A stretch of 51,565 nucleotides of DNA from Methylotenera sp. (GTDB lineage Bacteria > Pseudomonadota > Gammaproteobacteria > Burkholderiales > Methylophilaceae). The notes under the pieces were generated by a model that was not told the origin of the DNA, did no database searches, and saw only the letters and a program-made list of their open reading frames with translations. A program made the translations under genes and the position numbers. Below, one piece after another: positions 44,228 through 51,565 of this stretch; the first letter of the stretch is position 1; each line of letters begins with the position of its first letter. The stretch lies in NCBI GenBank assembly GCA_013141495.1, contig JABFQV010000012.1, forward strand, positions 1 to 51,565. The letters run 5' to 3'.

Positions 44228-45088
44228 CTATCGTAATAAAAGCAATGGCACTTGCGTGGTATGTTGAATCATTTTTGTCGTGGTGCTTCCTACTAAAAAC
44301 TGACGGATTTTTGAGTGTCCGTAAGCGCCCATCACCACCATGCCTATCTCATGCTGATCGCGATAATTGCATAAAGCATGCTTCACTTCGCCAGCGACTA
44401 CAGCAGTCGTGACAGTAAACCCCGTCGCCGCTTCTAATGTATTTTTTGCCCAGTTTAAGTGCTCAGTCAGCTCCATACTCTCGTTGCCCACCATCACCAC
44501 ATGACATAACAGGCCCTTAAATAACGGGCTGCCAGCTACCATTTCAACGCCCTTACGGGTAGTCGCACTGCCATCAAAAGCAATCATCATGCTAGTTGGC
44601 GCTTTAAACGTTTGCGGCGTCACTAAAATCGGGCGGTGCATGGTGCGCACCACGCTTTCAAGGTTATTGCCGACATGGTCACCGATGGTGTCGCCCACTG
44701 AACCTTGCTTACCCATCACCAGTAAGCGAATATCATTTTCCATGTCAATCAGCGTATCGACCAAATCACCATGCCTTTGACGGCAGATTGGATCTGTAAT
44801 ACCAAAAGCCTGTGCGCGTTTTTTTGCTTCTTCCAGCAAGAGATGGCCATGTTCCAGAGCGATTTTTCCACGTTTTTCATCAAGCGCTGTCAGCTCATTT
44901 AATAAGGCCTCGTGACTGCCCAAACCAATATTGCCGCTTAAGTTTTTTGGCGTAGTTGGATATTCGGCTTTATCAAGCACGTGTAGAAATTTTAGTGGCG
45001 CACCTAAACGCAAACTCGCCCACGCCGCATAATCACAAACTGCAGGTGTGATATTTGAGCCATCAATACAAGCAACTACATTTGTCAT
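44228..45088 (-). CDS. Tandem universal stress protein (two UspA domains)
   Basis: A 286-residue protein with two Usp folds (about 1-150 and 155-286). Each ends in a nucleotide-binding G-x2-G-x9-G-type loop: MGKQGSVGDTIGDHVGNNLE near 120 and MGAYGHSKIRQFLVGSTTT near 255. It lies 11 bp after the sulP gene on the same strand, so the two are one operon. I infer that the Usp protein regulates or senses energy state for the transporter. Confidence 0.9.
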   Translation of the reverse strand: MTNVVACIDGSNITPAVCDYAAWASLRLGAPLKFLHVLDKAEYPTTPKNLSGNIGLGSHEALLNELTALDEKRGKIALEHGHLLLEEAKKRAQAFGITDPICRQRHGDLVDTLIDMENDIRLLVMGKQGSVGDTIGDHVGNNLESVVRTMHRPILVTPQTFKAPTSMMIAFDGSATTRKGVEMVAGSPLFKGLLCHVVMVGNESMELTEHLNWAKNTLEAATGFTVTTAVVAGEVKHALCNYRDQHEIGMVVMGAYGHSKIRQFLVGSTTTKMIQHTTQVPLLLLR

Positions 45089-45099
45089 TGTTTTTTCCT

Positions 45100-46578
45100 T
45101 TAATGCGCTATTAAATTATCTACAGCATCAGGCTTATCATGCACTGCAAAGCGGTCAACAATGGTGGCACTTGCCTCATTCATGCCAATGATTTCAACCT
45201 CAGTACCTTCCCTGCGAAACTTAATCACAACCTTATCTAACGCGCTCACCGAAGTAATATCCCAAAAATGCGCATGCGTTAAATCAATCACCACTTTATC
45301 GACGGCTTCTTTAAAATCAAAATACGAGACAAATTTATCTGCAGAGGTGAAGAAGACCTGCCCAACAACCCGATAAGTACGCAAGCTGCCGTCGTTATTA
45401 GCCTCAGTTGTAACCAATAAAAACTGCCCAACCTTGTTTGCAAAAAACAAGCCCGCCAGCAACACACCGACCAACACGCCATAAGCCAAGTTGTGTGTAG
45501 CCACAACAACAACAACGGTGGCAACCATCACAATGCTAGTACTCAACGGATGCGTTTTAAGATTGCTTAAAGAGCTCCAGCTAAAGGTGCCGATTGACAC
45601 CATGATCATCACGGCAACCAGTGCCGCCATCGGAATTTTTGATACCCACGACCCTAAAAAAACCACCAGCATCAGCAACACAACGCCTGCGGTAAGGGTA
45701 GATAAACGCGTACGTCCGCCAGACTTAACATTGATGATAGATTGCCCAATCATGGCACAGCCTGCCATACCACCTAGTAAACCAGCACCAATGTTAGCTA
45801 AACCCTGCCCCTTACATTCACGGTTTTTATCACTGGAGGTATCGGTTAAGTCATCCACAATAGTGGCAGTCATTAACGACTCCAGTAAACCAACCACGGC
45901 CAAAGACACTGAATAAGGAAACACAATGGCAAGCGTTTCAAAATTTAACGGCACGTCAGGCCAAAGAAATATAGGCAAGGTATCGGGCAACTCACCCATG
46001 TCGCCTACTGTGCGAATATCCATATTGAAATACATGGCAACACCAGTCAGTACCACAATAGTCACCAATGGTGATGGAATTGATTTAGTGATGTAAGGAA
46101 AAAGGTAAATAATGCCAAGGCCTGCGGCAGTCATTGCATAAACGTGCCAGGTAACGTTGGTAAGCTCTGGCAGTTGTGCCATAAAAATGAGTATTGCCAG
46201 CGCATTCACAAACCCCGTCACAACCGAGCGTGAAACAAAGCGCATTAAAGAGCCCAGCTTAATATAGCCAAATACGATCTGTATAACACCGGTCAGCAAG
46301 GTTGCCGCTAGTAAGTATTGCAAGCCATGATCTTTAACCAAGGTTACCATGAGTAGCGCCATCGCCCCGGTTGCGGCAGAAATCATGCCCGGGCGGCCAC
46401 CGACAAAAGAAATAACAACCGCGATACAGAAAGAAGCGTACAAACCTACTTTAGGATCCACGCCTGCAATAATTGAAAAAGCAATGGCCTCAGGAATAAG
46501 TGCCAGAGCAACAACGAGGCCAGCAAGCACATCGCCACGGATATTAGAAAACCAGTTTTGTTTTATTGTGTTAATCAT
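45100..46578 (-). CDS. SulP-family anion transporter with STAS domain
   Basis: A 492-residue permease with ten or more helices; [20 protein letters not shown] at 15-34 is the SulP signature. [20 protein letters not shown] near residue 275 and the C-terminal STAS region (about 400-485; [20 protein letters not shown]) are also seen. Substrates of the family include sulfate and bicarbonate; this sequence alone does not decide. The gene precedes the UspA gene. An AT-rich non-coding region lies upstream. Confidence 0.92.
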   Translation of the reverse strand: MINTIKQNWFSNIRGDVLAGLVVALALIPEAIAFSIIAGVDPKVGLYASFCIAVVISFVGGRPGMISAATGAMALLMVTLVKDHGLQYLLAATLLTGVIQIVFGYIKLGSLMRFVSRSVVTGFVNALAILIFMAQLPELTNVTWHVYAMTAAGLGIIYLFPYITKSIPSPLVTIVVLTGVAMYFNMDIRTVGDMGELPDTLPIFLWPDVPLNFETLAIVFPYSVSLAVVGLLESLMTATIVDDLTDTSSDKNRECKGQGLANIGAGLLGGMAGCAMIGQSIINVKSGGRTRLSTLTAGVVLLMLVVFLGSWVSKIPMAALVAVMIMVSIGTFSWSSLSNLKTHPLSTSIVMVATVVVVVATHNLAYGVLVGVLLAGLFFANKVGQFLLVTTEANNDGSLRTYRVVGQVFFTSADKFVSYFDFKEAVDKVVIDLTHAHFWDITSVSALDKVVIKFRREGTEVEIIGMNEASATIVDRFAVHDKPDAVDNLIAH

Positions 46579-46676
46579 TCAGTAGCCGAAATTAAATTAA
46601 AAAGCCGATGTTGCATTTAGCGAGGCTGATTATATAGTGTGGAGACCTTTTCACCACAAGGGTACTCCGATCTTCT

Positions 46677-46692
46677 AAGTGCTAAAGCACTT
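46677..46692. repeat. Hairpin with TAAA loop
   Basis: AAGTGC-TAAA-GCACTT is a perfect stem with the same CTAAAG centre as two hairpins inside the element at 22135-22391. Confidence 0.6.
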
Positions 46693-46797
46693 GAAAAGTC
46701 GTATGCACGAAACGAAATGACGGTGCTAAGTTTCACAAAACATAAAAATAAGTAATTTAACTTATTGACTTTTTTACAGCGACTTAAACCAAAAATA

Positions 46798-46840
46798 CTC
46801 TCCACAAAATCTGTGGATAACTCTGTGATTACCTGTGTAA
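46798..46840. promoter_or_regulatory. DnaA-box-like cluster
   Basis: TGTGGATAA at 46812-46820 is the exact reverse complement of the consensus DnaA box TTATCCACA. CTCTCCACA (46798-46806) is a two-mismatch copy in the opposite orientation, and CTGTGATTA plus CTGTGTAAT follow. AT-rich DNA lies to the right. No dnaA, dnaN or rep gene is nearby. Confidence 0.45.
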
Positions 46841-47122
46841 TATAATCGTAACCTACCGTTTTATAAGGGTTTTATAAAAACCGTATAAATAGTAATCACA
46901 AAATTATATCTATACAAATCAACATGTTATAATTTAAGCATTGATTTATATAAGTTATTTGGCATACTTAAAGTAAAACTTGAGATCATGTGCATAAACC
47001 GCGATATTTTTGCCTGTAATTTTTAAAAAACTGACCGCTCAGCTACCTAGATCCAAGCCTCACCCAACGCCTGCGCCTGTTGCAATACTAACTTTACTGA
47101 ACTTCCTACACTCTATTAGACA

Positions 47123-47150
47123 CCGATTTAGTTTAATTAAACTAAATCGG
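47123..47150. repeat. 28-bp perfect palindrome
   Basis: Arms CCGATTTAGTTTAA and TTAAACTAAATCGG are exact reverse complements with no spacer. It lies about 60 bp before the transposase remnant. There is no T tail typical of a terminator. Confidence 0.85.
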
Positions 47151-47209
47151 GGAAAGTCCAAAGCTATTTTTTATAATCGTAACAATTAGTTGCTGTCGAT
47201 TAAACATAC

Positions 47210-47458
47210 GCCACCGTTCTTTGGTTCCCCGCCGAAATCAGAAAGATTATTTACACCACCAATGCGATTGAGTCGATGAACATGAGTTGACGTAAAGTAA
47301 CGAAGAGACGCGGGGCATTTCCCAATGATGAGTCCCTGATGAAATTGTTATATTTGACGCTCAATAACATCAGCAGGAAATAAACGATGCCACTGCGTGA
47401 TTGGGGGCCTGCGTTAAATAGGTTTGCGATTCAATTTGAGGAAAGGATGCCGCAGTAG
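47210..47458 (+). pseudogene. IS256-family transposase, C-terminal remnant
   Basis: One frame reads LWFPAEIRKIIYTTNAIESM, then RKVTKRRGAFPNDESLMKLL, TLNNISRK, TMPLRDWGPALNRFAIQFEE and RMPQ, the well-known C-terminus of IS256/mutator transposases. It has in-frame stops at 47288-47290 (TGA) and 47381-47383 (TAA, where the family has Trp). The first 300 or so residues are gone. The frame ends at TAG 47456-47458. Confidence 0.9.
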
Positions 47459-47471
47459 TAATTAAACGCTA

Positions 47472-47496
47472 TTTACACAAAATTTGGGACACCCTC
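47472..47496. mobile_element. Right terminal repeat of the IS256-family remnant
   Basis: TTTACACAAAATTTGGGACA followed by CCCTC sits 13 bp after the transposase stop and has the look of IS256-family ends. No matching left end is found upstream, so the element lost its left part. Confidence 0.6.
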
Positions 47497-47613
47497 CATC
47501 TAGGCTACCAAAAATCATGGTATGCCAAAGCCCCCTTCAAACTAATTAAAAAAATAATCATCGGAACGAATAAGCTCGTTTTGCATCCTACGTTGAGTAT
47601 TTAACTTATCAAA

Positions 47614-48078
47614 ATGATTATGAAAACACTCCACTTAATATTATCTGGCTTAATTTTTATCATTCTTAGCACCACCTCCATGGCTCAAACAATCTTTGAT
47701 AAAAACTTTACGGGCATTCAAAAAGAACAGCATGCCAATGGCAAGCCTAAGTACGAGGTAAATGTAATCAAAGGCAAAAAGCAAGGCCTAGAAAAGTTTT
47801 GGTATGCCAATGGTCGTTTACATATTCAAACCAATTATGTAGATGACCTGGAAGATGGCGTTTGGAACCAATGGTATGAAAGTGGAAAACTCAAGCTAGA
47901 AGCCCATTATAAACAAGGCCGCGAGCATGGCAGTTTTACGCAGTGGTATGAAGACGGTCAAATGCGTGTGCAAAGTAATTTTGTTGAGGGAAAGAAACAA
48001 GGTGAGGAAACCGCATGGAACAAAGACGGCAGCATTAAATACAAAACCACCTACCTTGATGGCCAAGAAGTTAAGTAG
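47614..48078 (+). CDS. Exported MORN-repeat (YwqK-type) protein
   Basis: A 154-residue protein with signal peptide (MKTLHLILSGLIFIILSTTS, cleavage after MAQ). At least five MORN-like repeats follow: NGKPKYEVNVIKGKKQGLEK, ANGRLHIQTNYVDDLEDG, SGKLKLEAHYKQGREHG, DGQMRVQSNFVEGKKQG and DGSIKYKTTYLDGQ. Databases often label this family as YwqK antitoxin, but an exported copy without a partner is unlikely to be one. ATG 47620 is an alternative start. It lies just before the DUF2256-photolyase pair. Confidence 0.85.
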   Translation: MIMKTLHLILSGLIFIILSTTSMAQTIFDKNFTGIQKEQHANGKPKYEVNVIKGKKQGLEKFWYANGRLHIQTNYVDDLEDGVWNQWYESGKLKLEAHYKQGREHGSFTQWYEDGQMRVQSNFVEGKKQGEETAWNKDGSIKYKTTYLDGQEVK

Positions 48079-48115
48079 TATAAATTTTGCGTGTTTCTTG
48101 AGCCCCTATACCTCC

Positions 48116-48325
48116 ATGCACAATTTCATCACTACACTCCGTCAAAACACTAATGACCCAGTGACTAATCAATCCATTTACAAGGGCAATAAAAGTCACT
48201 TACCAAGTAAGCTATGCACACACTGTGGCTTAACTATGGCGTGGCGTAGGTCTTGGGCTAAAAACTGGGACTCCATCAAGTATTGTTCTGACAAATGTCG
48301 CAAACTATCTAAAGCTCTCAAATGA
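48116..48325 (+). CDS. DUF2256 small zinc-ribbon protein
   Basis: A 69-residue protein whose C-terminal 45 residues match DUF2256: KSHLPSKLCTHCGLTMAWRR and WAKNWDSIKYCSDKCRK. Two CxxC-type pairs (CTHC, CSDKC) suggest a zinc ribbon. ATG 48116 is the nearest start; the open frame extends upstream only as a shadow of the MORN gene. The stop overlaps the photolyase start (ATGA). DUF2256 genes often accompany cryptochrome/photolyase genes, so a role with that enzyme is inferred. Confidence 0.85.
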   Translation: MHNFITTLRQNTNDPVTNQSIYKGNKSHLPSKLCTHCGLTMAWRRSWAKNWDSIKYCSDKCRKLSKALK

Positions 48326-49896
48326 CCCGCAACCTTATTTTTATTTTGGGGGATCAATTAAATTTTGACAACCCGGCGCTAGAAGGCTTTGATGCTTCTC
48401 AAGATGCGCTGTTAATGGTTGAAGCAAGCCATGAAGCAACTCAAGTCTGGAGCCATAAAGCGCGCGTTGTGCTGTTTTTATCGGCGATGCGTCATTTTTA
48501 TGATGCCCTTGTGAGTCAATATCCATGCGGATTACAGGCCAGCTATTTAAAGCTAGGTGAGCATCAATTTGCAACACTAAAAGCGGCTTGGGCAGACCAA
48601 ATCGCCGCGCTAAAACCACAAAAAGTCATCGTTTGTGAACCAGGTGAATATCGCATCCAGCAAGACCTAATGGTGCTATGTGATGAAATGAATACGCAGC
48701 TCATTATTCGAGATGACACTCATTTTATGTGTAGCAAAGCTGATTTTAAACATTGGGTTGCTGATGGCAAAAACGGGCAAAGTAAAGAACTACGTATGGA
48801 GTTCTTTTATCGTAAAATGCGCCAAAAATATGATGTTTTAATAGATGGGGGCAAACCTGTTGGCGGTGCATGGAATTATGATGCTGAAAACCGCAAAGCC
48901 TTTGGCAAAACTGGCCCTATAAATTTACCCATAGCGCCTAAAGTCAATATTGATGCGCTTACACAAACTGTTATTCATACCGTTGAGCAGCATTTCCCTC
49001 ATCATCCGGGTAGTTTAGAAAATTTTATCTGGCCTGTCACACGTGATCAAGCCCTACAATTTTTAAATACCTTTGTTAACAGTCAACTGGCAAAGTTTGG
49101 TGACCATCAAGATGCCATGTGGCAATCAACCGATAATAGCCAAAGCCCTTATTTATGGCACTCTCTGCTCTCTACATCACTCAACTTAAAACTGCTTAAC
49201 CCGCGTGAAGTGATTGCTGCAGCAATAAATGCCTACCAAAAACATCAATTACCGCTTGCTAGTGTAGAGGGTTTTATTCGACAAATTTTAGGCTGGCGAG
49301 AATTTATACGCGGCGTGTATTGGCTAGATATGCCACAGATGGGCGAGGTTAATCATTACCAGCATACACGCGCATTACCAAGCTGGTATTGGACAGGCGA
49401 AACACACATGAACTGCATGCGACAAACCGTTAATGACACCATGAGGCTTGGCTACGCACACCATATTCAACGCCTAATGGTCACTGGCATGTTTGGCATT
49501 TTGGCAGAACTTAATCCGCGTGAAGTAGAAGCTTGGTATTTAGCAGTATATGTGGACGCAGTAGAATGGGTAGAGTTGCCCAACGTTACAGGCATGGCTT
49601 TATACGCCAATGGTGGGCGCTTTACTAGCAAACCCTATGTGGCCAGCGGTGCCTACATTAAACGTATGAGCAACTATTGCACCCACTGCAAATACAAACC
49701 AGAAATTAAATCAGGCGAAGATGCCTGCCCAACCACCACGCTCTATTGGAATTTTTTAATTAAACATCACGAGACTTTTAGCCACAACCCGCGCACTGCG
49801 TTAATGGCTAAAAACATCGACCGATTTAGTGAGCAAGATATCGCCTCAGTAAAAGCGCGAGCGCAATATTTGCTAGAGAATATCAATACTGTTTAA
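48322..49896 (+). CDS. phrB: Iron-sulfur (6-4) photolyase / bacterial cryptochrome (FeS-BCP)
   Basis: A 524-residue flavoprotein of the FeS-BCP class. The N-terminal Rossmann domain begins FILGDQLNFDNPAL. Four cysteines, 365, 453, 456 and 469, have exactly the spacing (88, 3, 13) of the 4Fe-4S ligands 350, 438, 441 and 454 of Agrobacterium PhrB. His380-His381 (LGYAHHIQRLMV) correspond to its catalytic His365-His366. It therefore probably repairs (6-4) photoproducts in light. It is translationally coupled to DUF2256. The symbol follows PhrB by similarity. Confidence 0.93.
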   Translation: MTRNLIFILGDQLNFDNPALEGFDASQDALLMVEASHEATQVWSHKARVVLFLSAMRHFYDALVSQYPCGLQASYLKLGEHQFATLKAAWADQIAALKPQKVIVCEPGEYRIQQDLMVLCDEMNTQLIIRDDTHFMCSKADFKHWVADGKNGQSKELRMEFFYRKMRQKYDVLIDGGKPVGGAWNYDAENRKAFGKTGPINLPIAPKVNIDALTQTVIHTVEQHFPHHPGSLENFIWPVTRDQALQFLNTFVNSQLAKFGDHQDAMWQSTDNSQSPYLWHSLLSTSLNLKLLNPREVIAAAINAYQKHQLPLASVEGFIRQILGWREFIRGVYWLDMPQMGEVNHYQHTRALPSWYWTGETHMNCMRQTVNDTMRLGYAHHIQRLMVTGMFGILAELNPREVEAWYLAVYVDAVEWVELPNVTGMALYANGGRFTSKPYVASGAYIKRMSNYCTHCKYKPEIKSGEDACPTTTLYWNFLIKHHETFSHNPRTALMAKNIDRFSEQDIASVKARAQYLLENINTV

Positions 49897-50031
49897 GCAA
49901 AGAAGTTATTAGGTTCACTTTTTAAAAAATTTAAAGTGCGCAAGGGTCTAAGTTAAGTAAGTGACATCCAAAAGGCTAGGCTTGCATTTACAATAGAACA
50001 TCGATAATCAGTTTAAATATTTAGGATGTAT

Positions 50032-50727
50032 ATGACTGTAACAAATCAGGTATTAATTACAGGCGCAAACCGTGGCATAGGCTTGGAGTTTGTTCAGCAA
50101 TATTCTCAAGATGGATGGCATGTATTTGCTTGTTGCCGTAATCCAGAAAATGCAACAGAACTACTAGCACTTGCCAACACGTATCGCAATATTCAAATCT
50201 TGCCACTAGATGTTGCTAACTCTGCGCAAATCAAGGCACTTGCATTACAACTAAAAGATGAAATGATTGACGTGCTAATCAATAACGCTGGTGTTTATCC
50301 TGATAGTGCTGTCGGTGATATCAATACCGATTATTGGCTAGACGCTTTTGAAGTAAACGCCATAGCGCCATTAAAAATGGCAGAAGCATTTACCTCACAT
50401 ATTGCAAAAAGTCGGCTTAAAAAGATTGCAACACTTTCAAGCAAAATGGGCAGCATTGATGACAATACCAGTGGTGGTAGTTATATCTATCGCAGTAGTA
50501 AGGTCGCAGCCAACATGGTCATGAAAAGCTTATCGATTGATCTCAAGCCACTGGGTATTTCAGTAGTGACATTGCATCCTGGTTGGGTGCTCACTGAAAT
50601 GGGCGGGCCTAGTGCATTAATTGATACCAAGACAAGCGTATCTGGCCTGCGTCGGGTCATTGAGCGTTTAACGCTAAACACTACAGGCCAGTTTATTGCT
50701 TATGACGGCAAAGCGATTAACTGGTAA
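50032..50727 (+). CDS. Short-chain dehydrogenase/reductase (C-factor-like)
   Basis: A 231-residue Rossmann-fold SDR. The cofactor motif TGANRGIGLEF (about residues 10-20), NNAG near 85, catalytic Ser region TLSSKMGSIDD near 130, and YIYRSSKVAAN (YxxxK near 147-151) are present. HPGWVLTEMGGP near 184 is typical of the C-factor/CsgA-like branch. ATG 50032 is preferred because AGGATG lies at good distance; ATG 50026 is possible. The substrate is unknown. It follows the photolyase gene by 135 bp. Confidence 0.9.
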   Translation: MTVTNQVLITGANRGIGLEFVQQYSQDGWHVFACCRNPENATELLALANTYRNIQILPLDVANSAQIKALALQLKDEMIDVLINNAGVYPDSAVGDINTDYWLDAFEVNAIAPLKMAEAFTSHIAKSRLKKIATLSSKMGSIDDNTSGGSYIYRSSKVAANMVMKSLSIDLKPLGISVVTLHPGWVLTEMGGPSALIDTKTSVSGLRRVIERLTLNTTGQFIAYDGKAINW

Positions 50728-50763
50728 AAGCTAAGGATATTGTGGAGTGAAAGGAGAATTACT

Positions 50764-50976
50764 GTGTTTAAACTAAAAAAATGGCTATGGACAAAGATGA
50801 CTGGATTATTAGGCGCTAATAGGGCTTATGCTAAATATTTAGCTCACTTTAATCATTACCAAAATAATGTTGTGGATAAAGCGTTACAAAAAGACTTGAA
50901 TGTAAAACCAATGACTAAAGAAGCGTTTTTAAAAGTATGGAAGCAGAAACCTAAATGTAATACTGGGTGCTGTTGA
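50764..50976 (+). CDS. Small YbdD/YjiX-like (DUF466-like) protein
   Basis: A 70-residue basic protein starting at GTG 50764, chosen because AAAGGAG lies 7 nt upstream. YAKYLAHFNHYQ, then PMTKEAFLKVWKQ and a terminal CC resemble the YbdD/YjiX pattern (YxxxVxHMxxxHP, PMTxEEFFRxR, CC end), though the middle is longer. In enterobacteria YbdD accompanies CstA pyruvate transporters, which are absent here. The assignment is tentative. It follows the SDR gene by 36 bp. Confidence 0.55.
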   Translation: MFKLKKWLWTKMTGLLGANRAYAKYLAHFNHYQNNVVDKALQKDLNVKPMTKEAFLKVWKQKPKCNTGCC

Positions 50977-51268
50977 CTAGCCAATCAATCAAACATACTT
51001 TTCCATAACGTTAACGCTTTAGGATCATAGTTTAAGTAATATGTAGCAACGCTGGCAACTATTGCTTTAAAAACTAGGAAACAGTTGATTCAGTTAGCTG
51101 AAACAACACAAGTTCATCTTTTTACGTCTATGGACGGCATACCAAATTTCGCGCGACCTTACACCCTTTATCAGAGTGATTGGATGCGTGAAATATTGTT
51201 GCGTTAGCCATTGCCTGTATGGCATTAATTGAATTGATATTTAACAGTGTGCCAAAAGACACAAAAGA

Positions 51269-51296
51269 AAAAGGCTCCCATTGCTGGAAGCCTTTT
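51269..51296 (-). terminator. Terminator downstream of tRNA fragment
   Basis: AAAAGGCT (51269-51276) and AGCCTTTT (51289-51296) pair. On the minus strand a T-rich tail (TTCTTTTG) follows, as expected right after a tRNA gene read from the right. Confidence 0.75.
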
Positions 51297-51302
51297 AGAT
51301 AT

Positions 51303-51353
51303 TGGTAGGGCGTGCGGGGATCGAACCCACGACAAACGGATTAAAAGTCCGCT
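51303..51353 (-). tRNA. tRNA-Lys(UUU) 3' half only; probable attachment-site scar
   Basis: On the minus strand the sequence holds the anticodon arm (GCGGACTTTTAATCCGT, anticodon TTT), variable loop, T arm (GTGGGTTCGATCCCCGC), acceptor 3' strand ACGCCCT and encoded ACCA. No D arm and no 5' acceptor strand AGGGCGT occur in the sequence that precedes it on that strand. It is therefore a partial gene. A terminator follows in the expected place. This is what a site-specific integration into the tRNA 3' half leaves at one end. Confidence 0.75.
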
Positions 51354-51443
51354 TTCAACACGTTGCCAAGCGACTGTAAAATATAGATATTTTTATAACT
51401 TACTGTAAATAAACAACTAATTATTTTTAATCACCACCTGTTG

Positions 51444-51491
51444 AATTGCATTAATAATTGACCCACCAATTGCATTTAAAATTGACCCACC
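51444..51491. repeat. Two 24-bp direct repeats containing ATTGACCCACC
   Basis: Units 51444-51467 and 51468-51491 abut and differ at two positions; both end ATTGACCCACC. From memory, repeated GACCCAC motifs of this kind occur at ends of some IS21-family elements, so an insertion sequence may begin here and run out of the window. Confidence 0.5.
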
Positions 51492-51565
51492 CTTAGTAGT
51501 TAATTTAGCACAAATTTATAGGGTTTGTATGGTGATGTTGTTCTCCTTTTGATTGTTAGCAGTAC

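Larger units (their letters stand above)
46579..47613. other. Gene-poor 1-kb stretch
   Basis: Contents in order: a hairpin with CTAAAG loop (46677-46692), a DnaA-box cluster (46798-46840) followed by AT-rich DNA, a 28-bp perfect palindrome (47123-47150), and a dead IS256-family transposase with one terminal repeat (47210-47496). I see no intact gene. Confidence 0.65.
50977..51565. other. Gene-free right end with tRNA scar
   Basis: 50977-51268 shows no supported gene. A minus-strand terminator (51269-51296) and a tRNA-Lys 3' half (51303-51353) follow. From 51354 to the edge the DNA is AT-rich, with a 24-bp tandem repeat at 51444-51491. Confidence 0.6.

Noticed and set aside
46617-46805. 62-residue minus-strand open frame
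   Set aside because: It has no ribosome-binding site and no recognisable features, and it spans a hairpin; it is probably chance.
46798-46920. Chromosomal origin of replication
   Set aside because: Only one exact DnaA box is present and there is no dnaA, dnaN, gidA or parAB nearby.
47614-48078. Toxin-antitoxin antitoxin (YwqK label)
   Set aside because: The protein has a signal peptide and no toxin partner beside it; MORN-type repeats alone do not support the antitoxin name.

Overview
The window reads as chromosomal DNA of a betaproteobacterium, most likely a methylotroph of the family Methylophilaceae (Methylotenera or Methylophilus type). This is an inference from gene content and order: a miaB-phoH-ybeY-corC-lnt-glyQ-glyS-gmhB-plsC housekeeping run, an OmpR/EnvZ pair beside a fused siroheme synthase, fbp plus fba-tpiA for sugar-phosphate metabolism, and moderate-to-low GC. 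No methanol dehydrogenase, RuMP-cycle or 16S gene is present to prove it.

Layout. 1-3.8 kb: a terminator, an exported DUF4105-type protein with an overlapping DUF3015-type gene, a gene-free stretch with an iterated 12-bp dyad, and an exported EF-hand protein. 3.8-7.4 kb: response regulator, sensor kinase and convergent cysG. 7.4-20.1 kb: tRNA modification, ribosome maturation, envelope and glycyl-tRNA synthetase genes, interrupted by psiE, a small exported protein, mscL and a GIY-YIG nuclease gene boxed by REP palindromes. 20.1-26.0 kb: SCO1-type lipoprotein, ilvE, CHCC zinc finger, cold-shock/DUF1294 fusion, exported MsrB and MsrA, a DUF3047 protein and a sterol-desaturase-family protein. 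26.1-29.8 kb: six-gene arsenic operon (arsR-arsI-acr3-arsC-arsP-like-thioredoxin) with a clear operator. 29.8-39.3 kb: fbp, a Cus-type copper/silver efflux operon, then fba and tpiA. 39.3-43.1 kb: a structured leader, a MITE-like element and ovoA-ovoB for ovothiol synthesis. 43.2-46.6 kb: a winged-helix/MNT-HEPN toxin-antitoxin-like pair and a SulP transporter with a tandem UspA protein. 46.6-47.6 kb: a gene-poor stretch with a DnaA box, a 28-bp perfect palindrome and a dead IS256-family transposase. 47.6-51.0 kb: YwqK-type protein, DUF2256, an iron-sulfur (6-4) photolyase, an SDR and a YbdD-like protein. 51.0-51.6 kb: a tRNA-Lys 3' half with its terminator, which looks like the attachment-site scar of an integrated element running out of the window to the right.

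The stress genes share themes. Metal and metalloid defence (ars, cus), thiol chemistry (ovothiol, exported methionine sulfoxide reductases) and light-damage repair are packed between core genes. Small non-autonomous elements are frequent. One family, with terminal inverted repeats and TWA target duplications, ends in a Shine-Dalgarno-like sequence placed just before ybeY and before the cold-shock/DUF1294 gene.
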